NCBI GenBank assembly: GCA_018902385.1
Contig: JABSSW010000011.1
Span: 620,001-684,000 of the forward strand
Origin: Physcia stellaris
Lineage: Eukaryota; Ascomycota; Lecanoromycetes; Caliciales; Physciaceae
Reading direction: 5' to 3'
DNA: 64,000 bases
Shown here one piece after another: positions 22,785 through 32,999 of the stretch. Positions within the stretch are counted from its first letter, which is position 1; the number at the start of each line of letters is the position of its first letter. The notes under the pieces are model-generated. The model ran no database searches, had not been told where the DNA came from, and saw only the letters and a program-made list of their open reading frames with translations. The position numbers were made by a program, and so were the translations under genes.

Positions 22785-23483
22785 GGCTGCCCAGTATCCT
22801 TGGACTGGTTCTCGAACCGCACGACGACAAGATGGGATTGAGAGTCATTATGGCTTTCTCTGGCGGCGCAGCCGAGGAGTGGGGCTAGATCCTTCATGGT
22901 GCAAAACCTATCACGTTGTGTTAATTTGGGTTCCTGTGTGAGGCTGTCTGGGGTTGACTGACCTTAGCAGGGCGCAGCTCCCGTAGATATTTTAGGGCTG
23001 ACATTCCCGTTACGCTGTTTCATGAGCGGTTGGAGACACACGTCCGGCAGATCTCATTACTACATGTACTCGTGTTGAACGGATGAGTTGAGATTCTAGC
23101 ACTCGGCTGACTCAGATTCTCTGACGCTGACTGCTCGCTGAATCGTATCGTTATTGTTGCTGTCTGGAAGGAACTTTTACCACGGTACTAGGAAACCGAG
23201 AATGCTTACACCAAGGAATCCAACATGCTCGAATTACGCATCTGGCTGGATTATTGATTTCATCCTCGTCTCAGATTCAGCGTGGAGAGAAAAGGAGTTG
23301 CATCCTAAACGAGTACACCAATCGGACCAATTGCTTGCACATGCAAAACTTACTCTATCAGATCGAGTAGCAGTTCTCCGTTGGTACAGATAAGAACAAC
23401 TTTACGTCAATTCTATCAGATCTCCACACATAATGCTATTCCGAGAATCCGCAAATACATAAGTAAACACAGGGGACACGGTC

Positions 23484-24083
23484 TCACGGTCCAGGAAGGT
23501 AGAGAACGACAAAACCCAAAATGCGACTGTGGATGCAAAATCGTTCCTGCAGGGTTTTCGCTTCGAGGTCCTCCATTGTCCACAGGCGTTTGATCTCCAC
23601 CATAACTTCTTGTACTCGCTGCTTCTCCCTCATAGAAAGAAGCTTTGGGAAGTAATCAGGAACACTTATCATCCGAATCTCGGCTTTCGGAGGGTCAATA
23701 CTGGAGCTTTTGATTGTACCTATTGCCAGCATTGTCGCCCACGATCTCAGGAATCACGACAGCCTGGAGTCGAGTCGAGGCTTTCTCAACAAGCCAGAGG
23801 TCAGCAGCACCTTTCGACTAGCGAGGAATTGTTGGATATTTGCCTCGTGTTACCAACGTTATCCAATAAATTTTGCTTCAGTGAGCAGCATGCCGCCTCG
23901 AAATATTGAACCAGCACAACAGCTTGTTGAACCCGGCGCGCACGAGATAAAGTCTCCAATTAACCAATTTAGCCTGAAGGATCCTTCCGAAAGGAAACCA
24001 CTTTCTGTTCTAGAGGCGAAATCTCGTCCGAACCATCTTCTTTGTTTTACACAGCTCAAATATCGATCAAAGTGGTCTCTCAA
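23484..24083 (-). pseudogene. Possible degraded protein-coding relic, family unknown
   Basis: Two minus-strand frames look more protein-like than random: 23484-23732, including 'IDPPKAEIRMISVPDYFP' and a charged amphipathic stretch after it, and 23859-24083. Between them the coding-like sequence changes frame. In the second frame 'VVIPEIVGDNAGN' lies just upstream of the first block. This could be a decayed gene or an unannotated multi-exon gene. I cannot name the family, and chance is not excluded. Confidence 0.22.
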
Positions 24084-24797
24084 GTCAGTCTGCCTCTACA
24101 ATGCATCTCAATTATACCGAGAATCTCTATAATGATGGTGCTGGTGTTCTCAATATCCGTATTCTATGAGGAGTTCAGAACTCTACGAGTATATCAGCAA
24201 CAGGACGTTTCATCTCTCATTCCATTATTTCGTTGGACACTGTGGATGCTCGACTATCGGGCAGTCTCCTAGACCATTTTCATTTCCGCCGTGTTATCTA
24301 TTATTGCCGAGCAACCCAAGTTCTCTGGCTTCTTTGTCTGTAAGAAGCTTCAATCCGTGATCTCCTTACTACGTATCTCATGTCCAGCGTCGTTCAGAAG
24401 TCCAGATGCCCACGTAAATTCAACGAGGTGTACAGACTACATATCGGGGATTTCACGTCTTCGACTCTAGTTGCTCCATTATGGCGACACAAGGGACGTG
24501 CTCAGTACGGACCGCCTTAAACTCCAGGGCTTGTGAGAAGCTGACACGCTGTTCTAGTAAATTGGTAGGCGAATTTCTAGACCTGGGTACTGCGGCAATG
24601 GATCCGTTGGCGAATACATACATTATCTACCTACAACTAATGTAAATCCATCTTCAAGCTTGAAGCCAACGTGTAAAACAACAATAATATGCGCTGGACT
24701 CTCAGAGCAGAGAAATGGTGCGCCTTCACGAACGGTGCCACCTAAGGGTATAGCTTCATCCAACTTCCTTAATCCGTCTTGGTTCTATCCCATTATC

Positions 24798-25085
24798 ATG
24801 GTATTCTGCTTGTACAAGCCTCGAAAAACAACATTCCCACTCGCCCTCTCATACATCATCACAGCACTCCTCCACCAAACCGCCCTCCCCCTCCCCACAA
24901 CCTCAACCCCAGCACCATCAGTTCCCTCCACCAGCCCGCCCACGACCCATCCAACACCCTGCCCCTCCCTCTCCCCTCCTCACAGCCCCAGACCCATACC
25001 TCACCCCCCGCTTCCCCCTCCCGCACACGGACACAACCCTCCACCTCCCTCTCGCCCACCCACCTGTCCTCCCTCCCCTCGATAA
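24798..25085 (+). CDS. Possible small proline-rich secreted protein (hypothetical)
   Basis: From the ATG at 24798 ('MVFCLYKPRKTTFPLALSYI') the frame gives a hydrophobic, signal-peptide-like start, then about 65 residues dominated by Pro, Ser and Thr. The DNA is a C-rich strand-biased tract, so all frames appear long and proline-rich; the protein may be an artefact of composition. There is no domain and no homologue I recognise. Confidence 0.2.
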   Translation: MVFCLYKPRKTTFPLALSYIITALLHQTALPLPTTSTPAPSVPSTSPPTTHPTPCPSLSPPHSPRPIPHPPLPPPAHGHNPPPPSRPPTCPPSPR

Positions 25086-25845
25086 CCAGCAACGGCATCT
25101 ACCGCTCCTTCGCGCCTGGGGAACCAGTCCTGCGCCCACGGACTGGGCGACGGCATCGCGCTTGAAATCAGGAATTCTAGCGCTCAGCTGGGAAGATTTG
25201 GGGTTTGTAGTTAGGGGCCTGGAGCTGTTTTTGGTGGAAGGTAGGAGGGCTTATGGGACACGGTTTGGGGTCTGGAGGGGGTGGGGCCGGTGCCGGATTT
25301 TAGGGAGGGGGTGGGGGTGGAGAGCTGAGGGAGGTAGGAAAGTGGAGGCAAGGATCTGAGGTACTCGTACTCTGACAGTCACATCGTGTGATACTCATGT
25401 TGATCTCGGACTCTCGGGTTACTGCGGTGAATTGGCCAAAGGCGCCGATTCTAATACCAACAGCTTGGCAAGACTCTTCAGGAGACAAGCGAGTCCTGAA
25501 TTTTCAGGGCTCAGTGGGAAGTCGAATGAAAATATGGTGCAGACCAAGTAAGTATAAGAGACTACTATGAAGGACCAAGCGTGATATCAGGATCCGAGCT
25601 TCGGTACTCGGTATATCGGTACTCGGGGAAGTGGAGTGCTTCATAGTCTATAAAGCAGCTATATACGTCTGTACAGTAGAAAGCCAAATAAACCCATGCG
25701 CCTCTAAGCGGGATATCTTTGAGAATCAGTGGTCCTTCCAGCGCCGAGCAAAGTAAAATTACCACCCGTCTAATTCCTTCTTCCCATAATAAAAGCAATA
25801 TGTGCAATAACAAAGCGATATGAACGATCCGAATTATGGAGTGGA

Positions 25846-27709
25846 CTAAGCAGCCATAGTCTCAATCTTCTTCCCCTTGACGGACTTCCACTCAATGGCA
25901 ACGACGCCGAATATCGCCAGTGCGGCCATGGCTACAGAGACGTAGTACGTCTGAACCAAGGCGCTATTATAGGCGACTAGGACAGCAGGCAGTAGGTCTG
26001 GAGCACTTTTGGTTATGGTGCCCTTCAGACTCACAGCGCCTGTCGTCAGAACAAGCGCCGGGTTCAGCGTCGGTACATTTTCGAGCAAGTTGCTGAGTAG
26101 ACGGTTGGTAAAGACGTTCTGGGCGACCCCGATGAAGAGGGCACCACCGAAAGTTTGGGCGAACATGATGATCGAAGTACCAGTTGGAATATCATCGAGG
26201 TGGAGGACGGTTTGGGCAGCGATGAGGGCTTGCTGCATACCAGAGCCGACACCAAGGCCATAAATAATCTGGTATCCGATCCACATACTGCTGCCAGTGT
26301 CGACTTTCCAGGTGGAGATCAGGCCCGCGCCAATAGCCATCAGGACTGCGGAGAGAATCATGAATGGAGCATAGTATCCCAGTACCGTGACTAAGCCTCC
26401 GGAGACGATGGAGAAAAGAACGAGGGCTAGGATCATCGGCAAGCTCCGGATACCGGATTCGGTGGCTGTGGTGCCCTTGATGGCCTGGAACCAGATGGGG
26501 ATGTAGTATATTAGGATGAAAAAGCTTCCGCCCAAGCAAACGACGAACCAGGTTGCGGAAAGCATACTTCGCTGTTTCAGGATTCTGGGTGGAACAGTGG
26601 CATTCTCTTGTTGCCACACCTGGACACAGCCAAATGCAATCGCGAGGATCCCACCGACGACGAATAGCGCAATGATGCGACTGTCGCCCCAGGCATATTT
26701 GGATCCTCCCCATTGAAGCGCGAGGAGCAAGCAGATGATACAAGGCATGAAGAGGGTGGTTCCAATGGGATCAAATTGTTTGGCGCGTTCCTTGAATCCA
26801 ACCGACTCCATGGCGGACTGCTTCTGACGGACTGGAGAAGTGAAGAACAGGGCAATACCGAGGATGGTAACTGCACCGAGGGGAAGATTGATGTAGAAGC
26901 ACCACCTCCATGATACGTGATCCGTGAATGCACCTCCCATCAAGGGACCAGCCACAGAGGCAATGCCATACATGGCTCCAATTATACCAGTGTAGACAGG
27001 TCGCTTGACAAGCGGCACCGTGTATGCCACTATGACCAGGGCGCCGGAGAAGATACCTGCTGATCCAATACCAGCAATGGCACGGCCGATAATTAGGGCA
27101 ACGGATGTAGGTGCTGCACCGCAGATAAGGGAACCGAGCTCGAAGATACCGATTGCGATGAGGTATACCCATTTGATGCTGAAGAAAGTATAGAATTTAC
27201 CGAAAAGTAATTGGAATGCACAGGTTGTGAGAAGATATGCTGATGAAGTGTCAGTCTCGATCCACCATGAAGCAACCTATGATGTTGATATGCTTACCAG
27301 AGCCGTACCACCCGACGTCATCAAGAGCGCCAAAATAATCCGTTATCTTGGGTATGGCAGTTGCAATTATCGTATTATCCTGTGGAGCGTTAGAATTGGT
27401 ACTGCGAGCATCATGCATCGTAGGGAGCATTGGCAGACTTACCAAAGCCATCAAGAACACCGAGAGACATAGCGATAGAGTTATTATGCCGAGCTTGGCC
27501 CCTGATGGATACTCATTCTGGTCGTCGAGTTTATCGAGCGCTTCCACCTCTGCTAGTGGCGTCACTTCTATCTCTTTCTTTGCTCCTGTTTGGGGGTCTA
27601 TTGAGGTTCTCTGAGACGAGGGATTTGGGATATCTTTCTCGTTATCAGAAGGGCTGGAGCTTTGATCATCGCCCTTGGAGGGTTTTGGTTTCAGGAAGGG
27701 GATCTTCAT
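25846..27709 (-). CDS. MFS drug:H+ antiporter, DHA2 (14-TM) family
   Basis: A proton-driven efflux pump of the plasma membrane, in the family containing fungal toxin and drug exporters. After a 65-residue hydrophilic N-terminus, TM1 carries the DHA2 motif '[13 protein letters not shown]'. Motif C appears as '[11 protein letters not shown]' before '[13 protein letters not shown]'. Introns are 27380-27442 and 27240-27297; the frame closes to 580 residues with about 14 hydrophobic helices. No biosynthetic genes lie beside it, so there is no local clue to substrate. The start at 27709 is the only in-frame ATG before the first membrane segment that fits the family length. Confidence 0.9.
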
Positions 27710-28819
27710 CTCGACTGTTGAAGCGAGGTAGCGAGGGTATGTGAGACCGAAAGGTAAAGGCTGGAGTTGGGTGTGAAATGTGGTGAGGTAAAGACCGAAG
27801 GAGTTGTGGAAGGAGGAAGGACAATGGTTATATCCTTTGTCCCTTTAGACTCGGGCCAATATGGAATTATGGGTGAAAGCAGTCCGTGGTCAGACCATGA
27901 CCGGCTGTATTGGATCATTCTACTATCCATTTTGGCCTTTCTTAGCTCACATGGAATACGGTGTAACTGCTTCCCGAGTGCCCGAAAGGACCAGATTTCT
28001 TGGCAACGGATCTTCAAAATCCGTAAGCCGACGCTATCGATTATCACTTCGCTTATTTTTCTTCCCGTCATGGCGTCACCTCATCTTATCCGACCGACCA
28101 AGGCATCAGCATTTCCAGAAAAGAGACAAATTCTCTCCGGTGTCAGAGCGGTGGCAGACAGAGCTAACGAGAAGTTGCTCGCAAAGATTGATTATCCTCA
28201 GCGAAAGGCTGCATTGCTGTATCATGTAGAGTAGGTACCTTGAAGCATTCCATGTGTGCTGTTTTTGGAAAACTTTTCCCGATTGGATTTTCGAGCCTCT
28301 TCACGTGGCTCGTGGACCCTCAATTCGCTTAAGCAAAGCAACCTTATCGAGACGCTTGAGATCTTGCTGAATAATATTCCTCACGAAAATGATTCGGATA
28401 AGTTCAAGTAGGTACATGTACGATGTCGAGGTAGTAGTACAGACATATCCAGGTAATTCTTGGCTGAAGCCTGCGACGCAACCATGCACGCTTGTAGCGA
28501 TGCTACCATTACATGGTGTGTACAGAATTTACCCGCAACTGTCACGCCATGGCTTGCAGAACGAAACAACGGACCAAAGCACCACCAGGCAGCCAAATTG
28601 AAGCATTCGAATGAGTCAATGACCATATTGTACGAGGACATGCTTCACTTCAGAATCACAAGATTCTACTGGTTTTCGCTACTTTAGTCGCAAGCCACCA
28701 TCACCCGTACAGAGCAACAGAATGGGTAAAATAACTCATCTTTCTTAGACGTCGAAGGAAGCAATACGGTTGTAGTAGCTTCAGACCGAGCGATTTTGAG
28801 GTGACTTAACATCAACGAC
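27710..28819. other. Intergenic region upstream of the MFS gene
   Basis: About 1.1 kb that should include the MFS promoter. A 155-codon open frame (27767-28234, +) overlaps this region, but it has no recognisable domain and a competing frame of similar length, so I do not call it a gene. Confidence 0.45.
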
Positions 28820-28821
28820 TA

Positions 28822-28845
28822 CTTTAAGGGCGCCTGGGGGGTTTT
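28822..28845 (+). repeat. Left terminal inverted repeat of the MITE
   Basis: 24 bp, exactly complementary to 29485-29508; the match extends to 26 bp if the flanking TA is included. Beyond that only scattered similarity remains. Confidence 0.9.
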
Positions 28846-29024
28846 ACTAATGCTCCCTGTACAATATTAATATGCTTTCTATGCAGCAATATTTTGCCTA
28901 GTCAAGTACCTCGAGAAGATATCGAGATACTCTAACACTCGAAATCTGTCAAATATACAAGACTCTCGAGAGGAATTTGCTTTTTGGCGAGCTTTTCCAG
29001 AGAAAATACGCTAGTCTCGGGAAA

Positions 29025-29062
29025 TCAACCTTAAATTTTGCTAGGTTCAACCTTAAACTTTG
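29025..29062 (+). repeat. Short direct repeat inside the MITE
   Basis: TCAACCTTAAATTTTG (29025-29040) recurs as TCAACCTTAAACTTTG (29047-29062), 15 of 16 bases the same, period 22. Subterminal or internal repeats of this kind can bind transposase; no function is shown. Confidence 0.5.
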
Positions 29063-29484
29063 AGGGGCTCTCCGGACTGGAGCGCATAGATCAGACACAT
29101 TACCAGATTGCGCGCGCATAATGGAACACGCCCACGCCAACGTTGACGCAATACTCTGAGTGCCACTCCCGCGTGAAAATCGGCCGAATCGCACGATTTT
29201 GCAATCGGATTTTGACTGACGTGGATGACTATTGCGCAACGAATTACTCGAATGCTCGCTTAATGTTTAAATTGTTGCAGATTTTCATATCAACAAATGA
29301 TATTGTGACATCGAAGCTTTGTGTATTGAATTGATGTTGATATTAATTGTATAATAATACATGTTGTGTTGCAAAACTCTGCTCTAGAAAAGCTTTTTCA
29401 CAGGAAATGCTACAGAAATGCTTGGCATTTCTGGAAGAACCTCGGTACAATTAGCCCTCGGCCAAGCCTGGCAGGACCATTTTG

Positions 29485-29508
29485 AAAACCCCCCAGGCGC
29501 CCTTAAAG
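29485..29508 (-). repeat. Right terminal inverted repeat of the MITE
   Basis: 24 bp, exact complement of 28822-28845, followed by TA. Confidence 0.9.
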
Positions 29509-29510
29509 TA

Positions 29511-29811
29511 TGTGGCCAAATTTGGAGCGACGAGGATGCCACTCTGGGGTTTTGGCTTCTGCCCCACATCTGCTCGCTTAGGTACGCGGGACAAGCGTTG
29601 GACATGCCGACCCCGCGATTTTCAGGTACGAAACCCTTGCAGCTTCAAATTTGAAGATTGGAACATCTGGCATCAGGGTAGCTACATACTGACTCAGGCA
29701 GCCACTTTCCTAAGTCTACATAGACTTAGAAGTTTCGTTAGGCCTCATACACAGAGCACAATTGACCATCAGCCGCGTGATAATTCCGAATCAATACGTT
29801 AAACCACCACA
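29511..29811. promoter_or_regulatory. Phosphomannomutase upstream region with two palindromes
   Basis: About 300 bp between the MITE and the ATG. It contains a perfect 14-bp palindrome CTTCAAATTTGAAG (29643-29656) and a 9-bp inverted repeat CTAAGTCTA-CA-TAGACTTAG (29710-29729). Either could bind a dimeric regulator; this is inference. Confidence 0.4.
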
Positions 29812-30896
29812 ATGACCGAAGCTGCAAGCGTGTACCCTCCCCTCGAGGCTCGACCGATCAAAAACACAATATGCCTCTTCGACGTTGATGGCACCCTTAC
29901 CCCCGCTCGTCTTGTACGTACCATCCTTCACCTCCGCACATGAGCCCATAGCTGACCCCATTGCCTACGCCTAGCATGCCTCCCCCGAAATGCTACAACT
30001 CCTCTCCGCCCTCCGACACAAATGTGCTATCGGTTTCGTCGGCGGCTCCGACCTTGTCAAACAACAAGAACAGCTTGGCACGCCTGCCCTCCCTGTCACA
30101 ACGCTCTTCGACTTCTGCTTCTCCGAGAATGGCCTCACTGCTTACCGACTGGGCGAGCGATTGGCGAGTACTACGTTCATAGGATGGCTGGGGGAAGAGA
30201 AGTATAAGAAGCTGGTGAACTTTTGCTTGAGGTATATCAGTGAGATCGAGTGCCCCGTGAAGAGAGGGACTTTCGTCGAGTTCAGGTATGCTCTTTCATC
30301 TTGATTCATCAGCTAGGATATATGAGGAAAGGGCGAGAATACTGGGTAATCTCTAAGAGGAGTGGAGGCTTGGGAGACTGTTGCGAGGAGATCCAAGTGG
30401 CCGTCGCACCGAGTGCTGATAATACTACCGTCTAGAAACGGCATGATCAACGTCTCCCCCGTTGGCCGTAACGCCAGCGTCGAAGAACGAAACGAGTACG
30501 AGAAATACGACAAGCAACATAACATCCGCACCAAATTCGTCGACGCTCTGAAGAAGGAGTTCAGTGACTATGGTCTCACGTAAGTCTTCCCTTATCCAAG
30601 CCCCTAGCTCCCCAACACCTCACTAACCACCCATTCCACTCCACAGCTACTCAATCGGCGGCCAAATCTCCTTCGACGTCTTCCCCACCGGCTGGGACAA
30701 AACCTACTGCCTCCAACACCTCGAAACGGAGAAGAACATCTCAGGCGTCGAGTACAAGACGATACACTTCTTCGGGGACAAGGCGTACAAGGGGGGCAAC
30801 GACTGGGAGATCTACGAGGATAGCCGGACGACGGGACATTCGGTAAAGAACCCCGAGGACACGATGAGGATTTTGAAGGAGATTTTCGAGATGTGA
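29812..30896 (+). CDS. sec53: Phosphomannomutase (Sec53/PMM type)
   Basis: Converts mannose-6-phosphate to mannose-1-phosphate, the precursor of GDP-mannose for glycosylation, GPI anchors and cell-wall mannan; cytosolic. The HAD-type nucleophile motif is FDVDGTLT (near residue 25), followed by '[15 protein letters not shown]' and 'FCFSENGL'. The late '[15 protein letters not shown]' and '[15 protein letters not shown]' are eukaryotic PMM signatures. Introns are 29914-29974, 30286-30435 and 30580-30646; the frame closes to 268 residues, the usual PMM length. Nothing unusual is seen in the product. Confidence 0.97.
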
Positions 30897-31984
30897 GTGA
30901 AAATCAACAAAAAGGGGTAAAGGCAGAGATATGACGAAAGCTACAATAGAAAATAGATGGGAATCAATAATAGATGGGTAGATCGCATAGCTGGAATTTA
31001 TGTAGCGTCTATGTGACTGGCTGAACTGGATGCTACCTTGTTAGCCACATTTTCTGCTCAAAATGACTGTGCTTTTGTCCTGTGTCGCATTCCCATTCCG
31101 CCTGCTTTGAACTCTAAAGCTCTTTCAAGCGAGGTCCACGAGCCCGTCGGGTTGAAATATGTGCGAAGCTGGGAATACAGACCAACGCTGGCGCCTCCCG
31201 AAGAATTTGAAAGAGGAGGAGAGCTCATCATCAAATACATGATGCATGATTAATTTCAACATCCCACCAGCTGATTATATAGCACAGTGATCCTCCAAGG
31301 AGCCACAGCGGCGTCTTCTACAATGGTCCAAGCGCGAGAAGGCGATCTTGTGACCGCGGAGCGATCATACCAGCTTGGGAAAGAAACGTCTCGAGTCTCC
31401 TTCTGAAGCATACAATCGCCGATCTATATCGCTTGTCCGGTCGCATGGCCTCATGGGCTTGATAGCTGCACTGGGGACAAGCTTTATGGATTGGTGGTTT
31501 GCCTCGTTTCCCACTTCTAAGCATGTCTGATCGTACTTGATGCAAGGTGGGCGGCTTTGACGGTGTCCAGAGCCATGCGAACATCTGATGTCCAAAGCCA
31601 GGGTGTTGCGGCGGTCGAAATCTCGCATTCCCAGCACCATTGTAGGCATAGCGTATGCTAGTACATAACATAAAGTCGAGGAAAGTGCTAAATATAACAG
31701 TTCTCTGGTCACTCCGACAGTCGCAAGCGTCCCTGGAATGCGCTTCTCAGTCGTAGAATAGGCAAAACGCTAACAACAGAGTAGTCCGCGTTATATCATA
31801 AAATTTTCGTTCCAGCTATCAATCCGGGGAGAATATCCATGGGTGTAGTCTGCAGGAACAGACCGGCTTGTTGTTCTTCACGTGCGGTCCGAGCTAGGAT
31901 GCCAAGTCTTGGAGTTTCGCCTACTCCGAGTAACTTGCCAAACATCAACCAAGGCTGTGGCGTGGAGTATCGAGTCGCAGTCGT
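30897..31984. other. Convergent intergenic region, about 1.1 kb
   Basis: Lies between the 3' ends of phosphomannomutase and the Fmp32-like gene. Open frames at 31318-31712 have no recognisable content. I see nothing supportable. Confidence 0.5.
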
Positions 31985-32999
31985 TCACATCAAAAGACGC
32001 CAAGCACCCAATATCAGCGCGGCAGTCCCGGTGCAAACGCCCCTGTAAACCTTTATATCAGCTCTCTCTTCTCTCAATTTTCCCCATGATCGCCCTTTGA
32101 TTTCAGATACAGGATGGACAAACTCACATCAGCCACTGCAGCGTACTGAACTTAACTCCCTCGACCCTTTCTCTCAAGCCGGCAGCAACTTCCTCGATTC
32201 TCGTCTCCGTCTCCTTGATCTTGAGCTCCTGCCCTTTTGCCTCCTCTCTAATCCTCCCCTTCTCGAGATTTAGATCCAGCTTGACGGAGGCTTGGGCACG
32301 AGAGATCTCATCACGGACGCGGGAAGAGAGTTTGGCGATGTCATTGGAGAGGCGTTCGTAGGCTGCAGTTGTAGTGGATGTTTCCGTGGAGTCTTGGGCT
32401 AGGAGCTCGGAGCGGAGCTTAGTGAAGTCGACTTTTTGGGTATAGGTGCTGCGATCGGCATCTGGAGGAAGGAAAATATGTTAGCGTCCATGACTGAAGG
32501 TAGGATAGGGCGGGATCGAGATCGTAGAGAAGGAATGGGACAGGGATAAGAAGGGAGAAACGAAGACAAACCGACCTTCGCGCAGAACCATCGTTCTAGT
32601 GAGATTCTGTATGGACTCTTCAATCACATCGGAGAGGACGAGCATCATTGCCTTTGACTGCTCCTCTGAGAACCCCTCATCTTTCAGCCTTTGCACAAAT
32701 TTGAGGGTATCAAAGTGATGGTCCCGACCCAACTGCCTTGTCGTCGAAAAGGGGTGGTTCAAAGCGACAAAATGTCGTGGGACATTTGGATAGATGGTGC
32801 GAGTTATAGTCGCGATTGACGGGCGAACATGAGGCAGTTGACTGGGATGGTGGGCTTTGATTGACAAAGGACGGCGGGGCAACAGCGATGTGGACTGCGG
32901 GCGTTTGTATGATTGTGCCAGGACTCGGGATGCGGGTATGGAGAGCTTCCATGAAGATTGAGGGAGCAAGAAGCACGGAATTGAGATGGTAGTAGCCAT
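31985..32999 (-). CDS. fmp32: Mitochondrial coiled-coil membrane protein, Fmp32/CCDC90 (DUF1640) family
   Basis: The conserved DUF1640 opening is clear: 'FDTLKFVQRLKDEGFSEEQSKAM' and 'VIEESIQNLTRTMV'. A long Glu/Lys/Arg-rich coiled coil follows (exon 2), then one C-terminal membrane helix ('LMGVCTGTAALILGAWRLLM'). The N-terminus is Ser/Arg-rich with few acids, as in a mitochondrial presequence. Family members are inner-membrane proteins: yeast Fmp32 has been linked to cytochrome oxidase assembly and animal MCUR1 to calcium uptake. Introns are 32462-32575 and 32043-32127; the frame closes to 271 residues from the ATG at 32999. An in-frame ATG at 33035 would add 12 residues. Confidence 0.87.

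Larger units (their letters stand above)
22785..25845. other. Gene-poor spacer of about 3 kb
   Basis: This is the longest stretch without a firm gene. It holds a possible minus-strand coding relic (23484-24083) and a pyrimidine-rich block with a proline-rich open frame (24780-25165), both listed separately. I see no terminal repeats or transposase here. Confidence 0.5.
28822..29508. mobile_element. Non-autonomous TIR DNA transposon (MITE), Tc1/mariner-like
   Basis: Perfect 24-bp terminal inverted repeats begin CTTTAAGGGCGCCTGGGG at 28822-28845 and end as the exact complement at 29485-29508. Both ends are flanked by TA (28820-28821 and 29509-29510), the target-site duplication of Tc1/mariner elements. 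The 687-bp interior has no transposase-like frame, so it would need a helper in trans. Identical TIRs suggest a fairly recent insertion. It sits between the MFS pump and phosphomannomutase genes, about 300 bp upstream of the latter. Confidence 0.85.

Noticed and set aside
27767-28234. 155-codon plus-strand frame beside the MFS gene
   Set aside because: No domain, no signal peptide, and another frame (27861-28229) of similar length covers the same DNA; it most likely lies in the MFS promoter.
25846-30896. Secondary-metabolite cluster around the DHA2 pump
   Set aside because: There is no PKS, NRPS, terpene synthase or P450 near the pump; neighbours are a MITE and a housekeeping gene.
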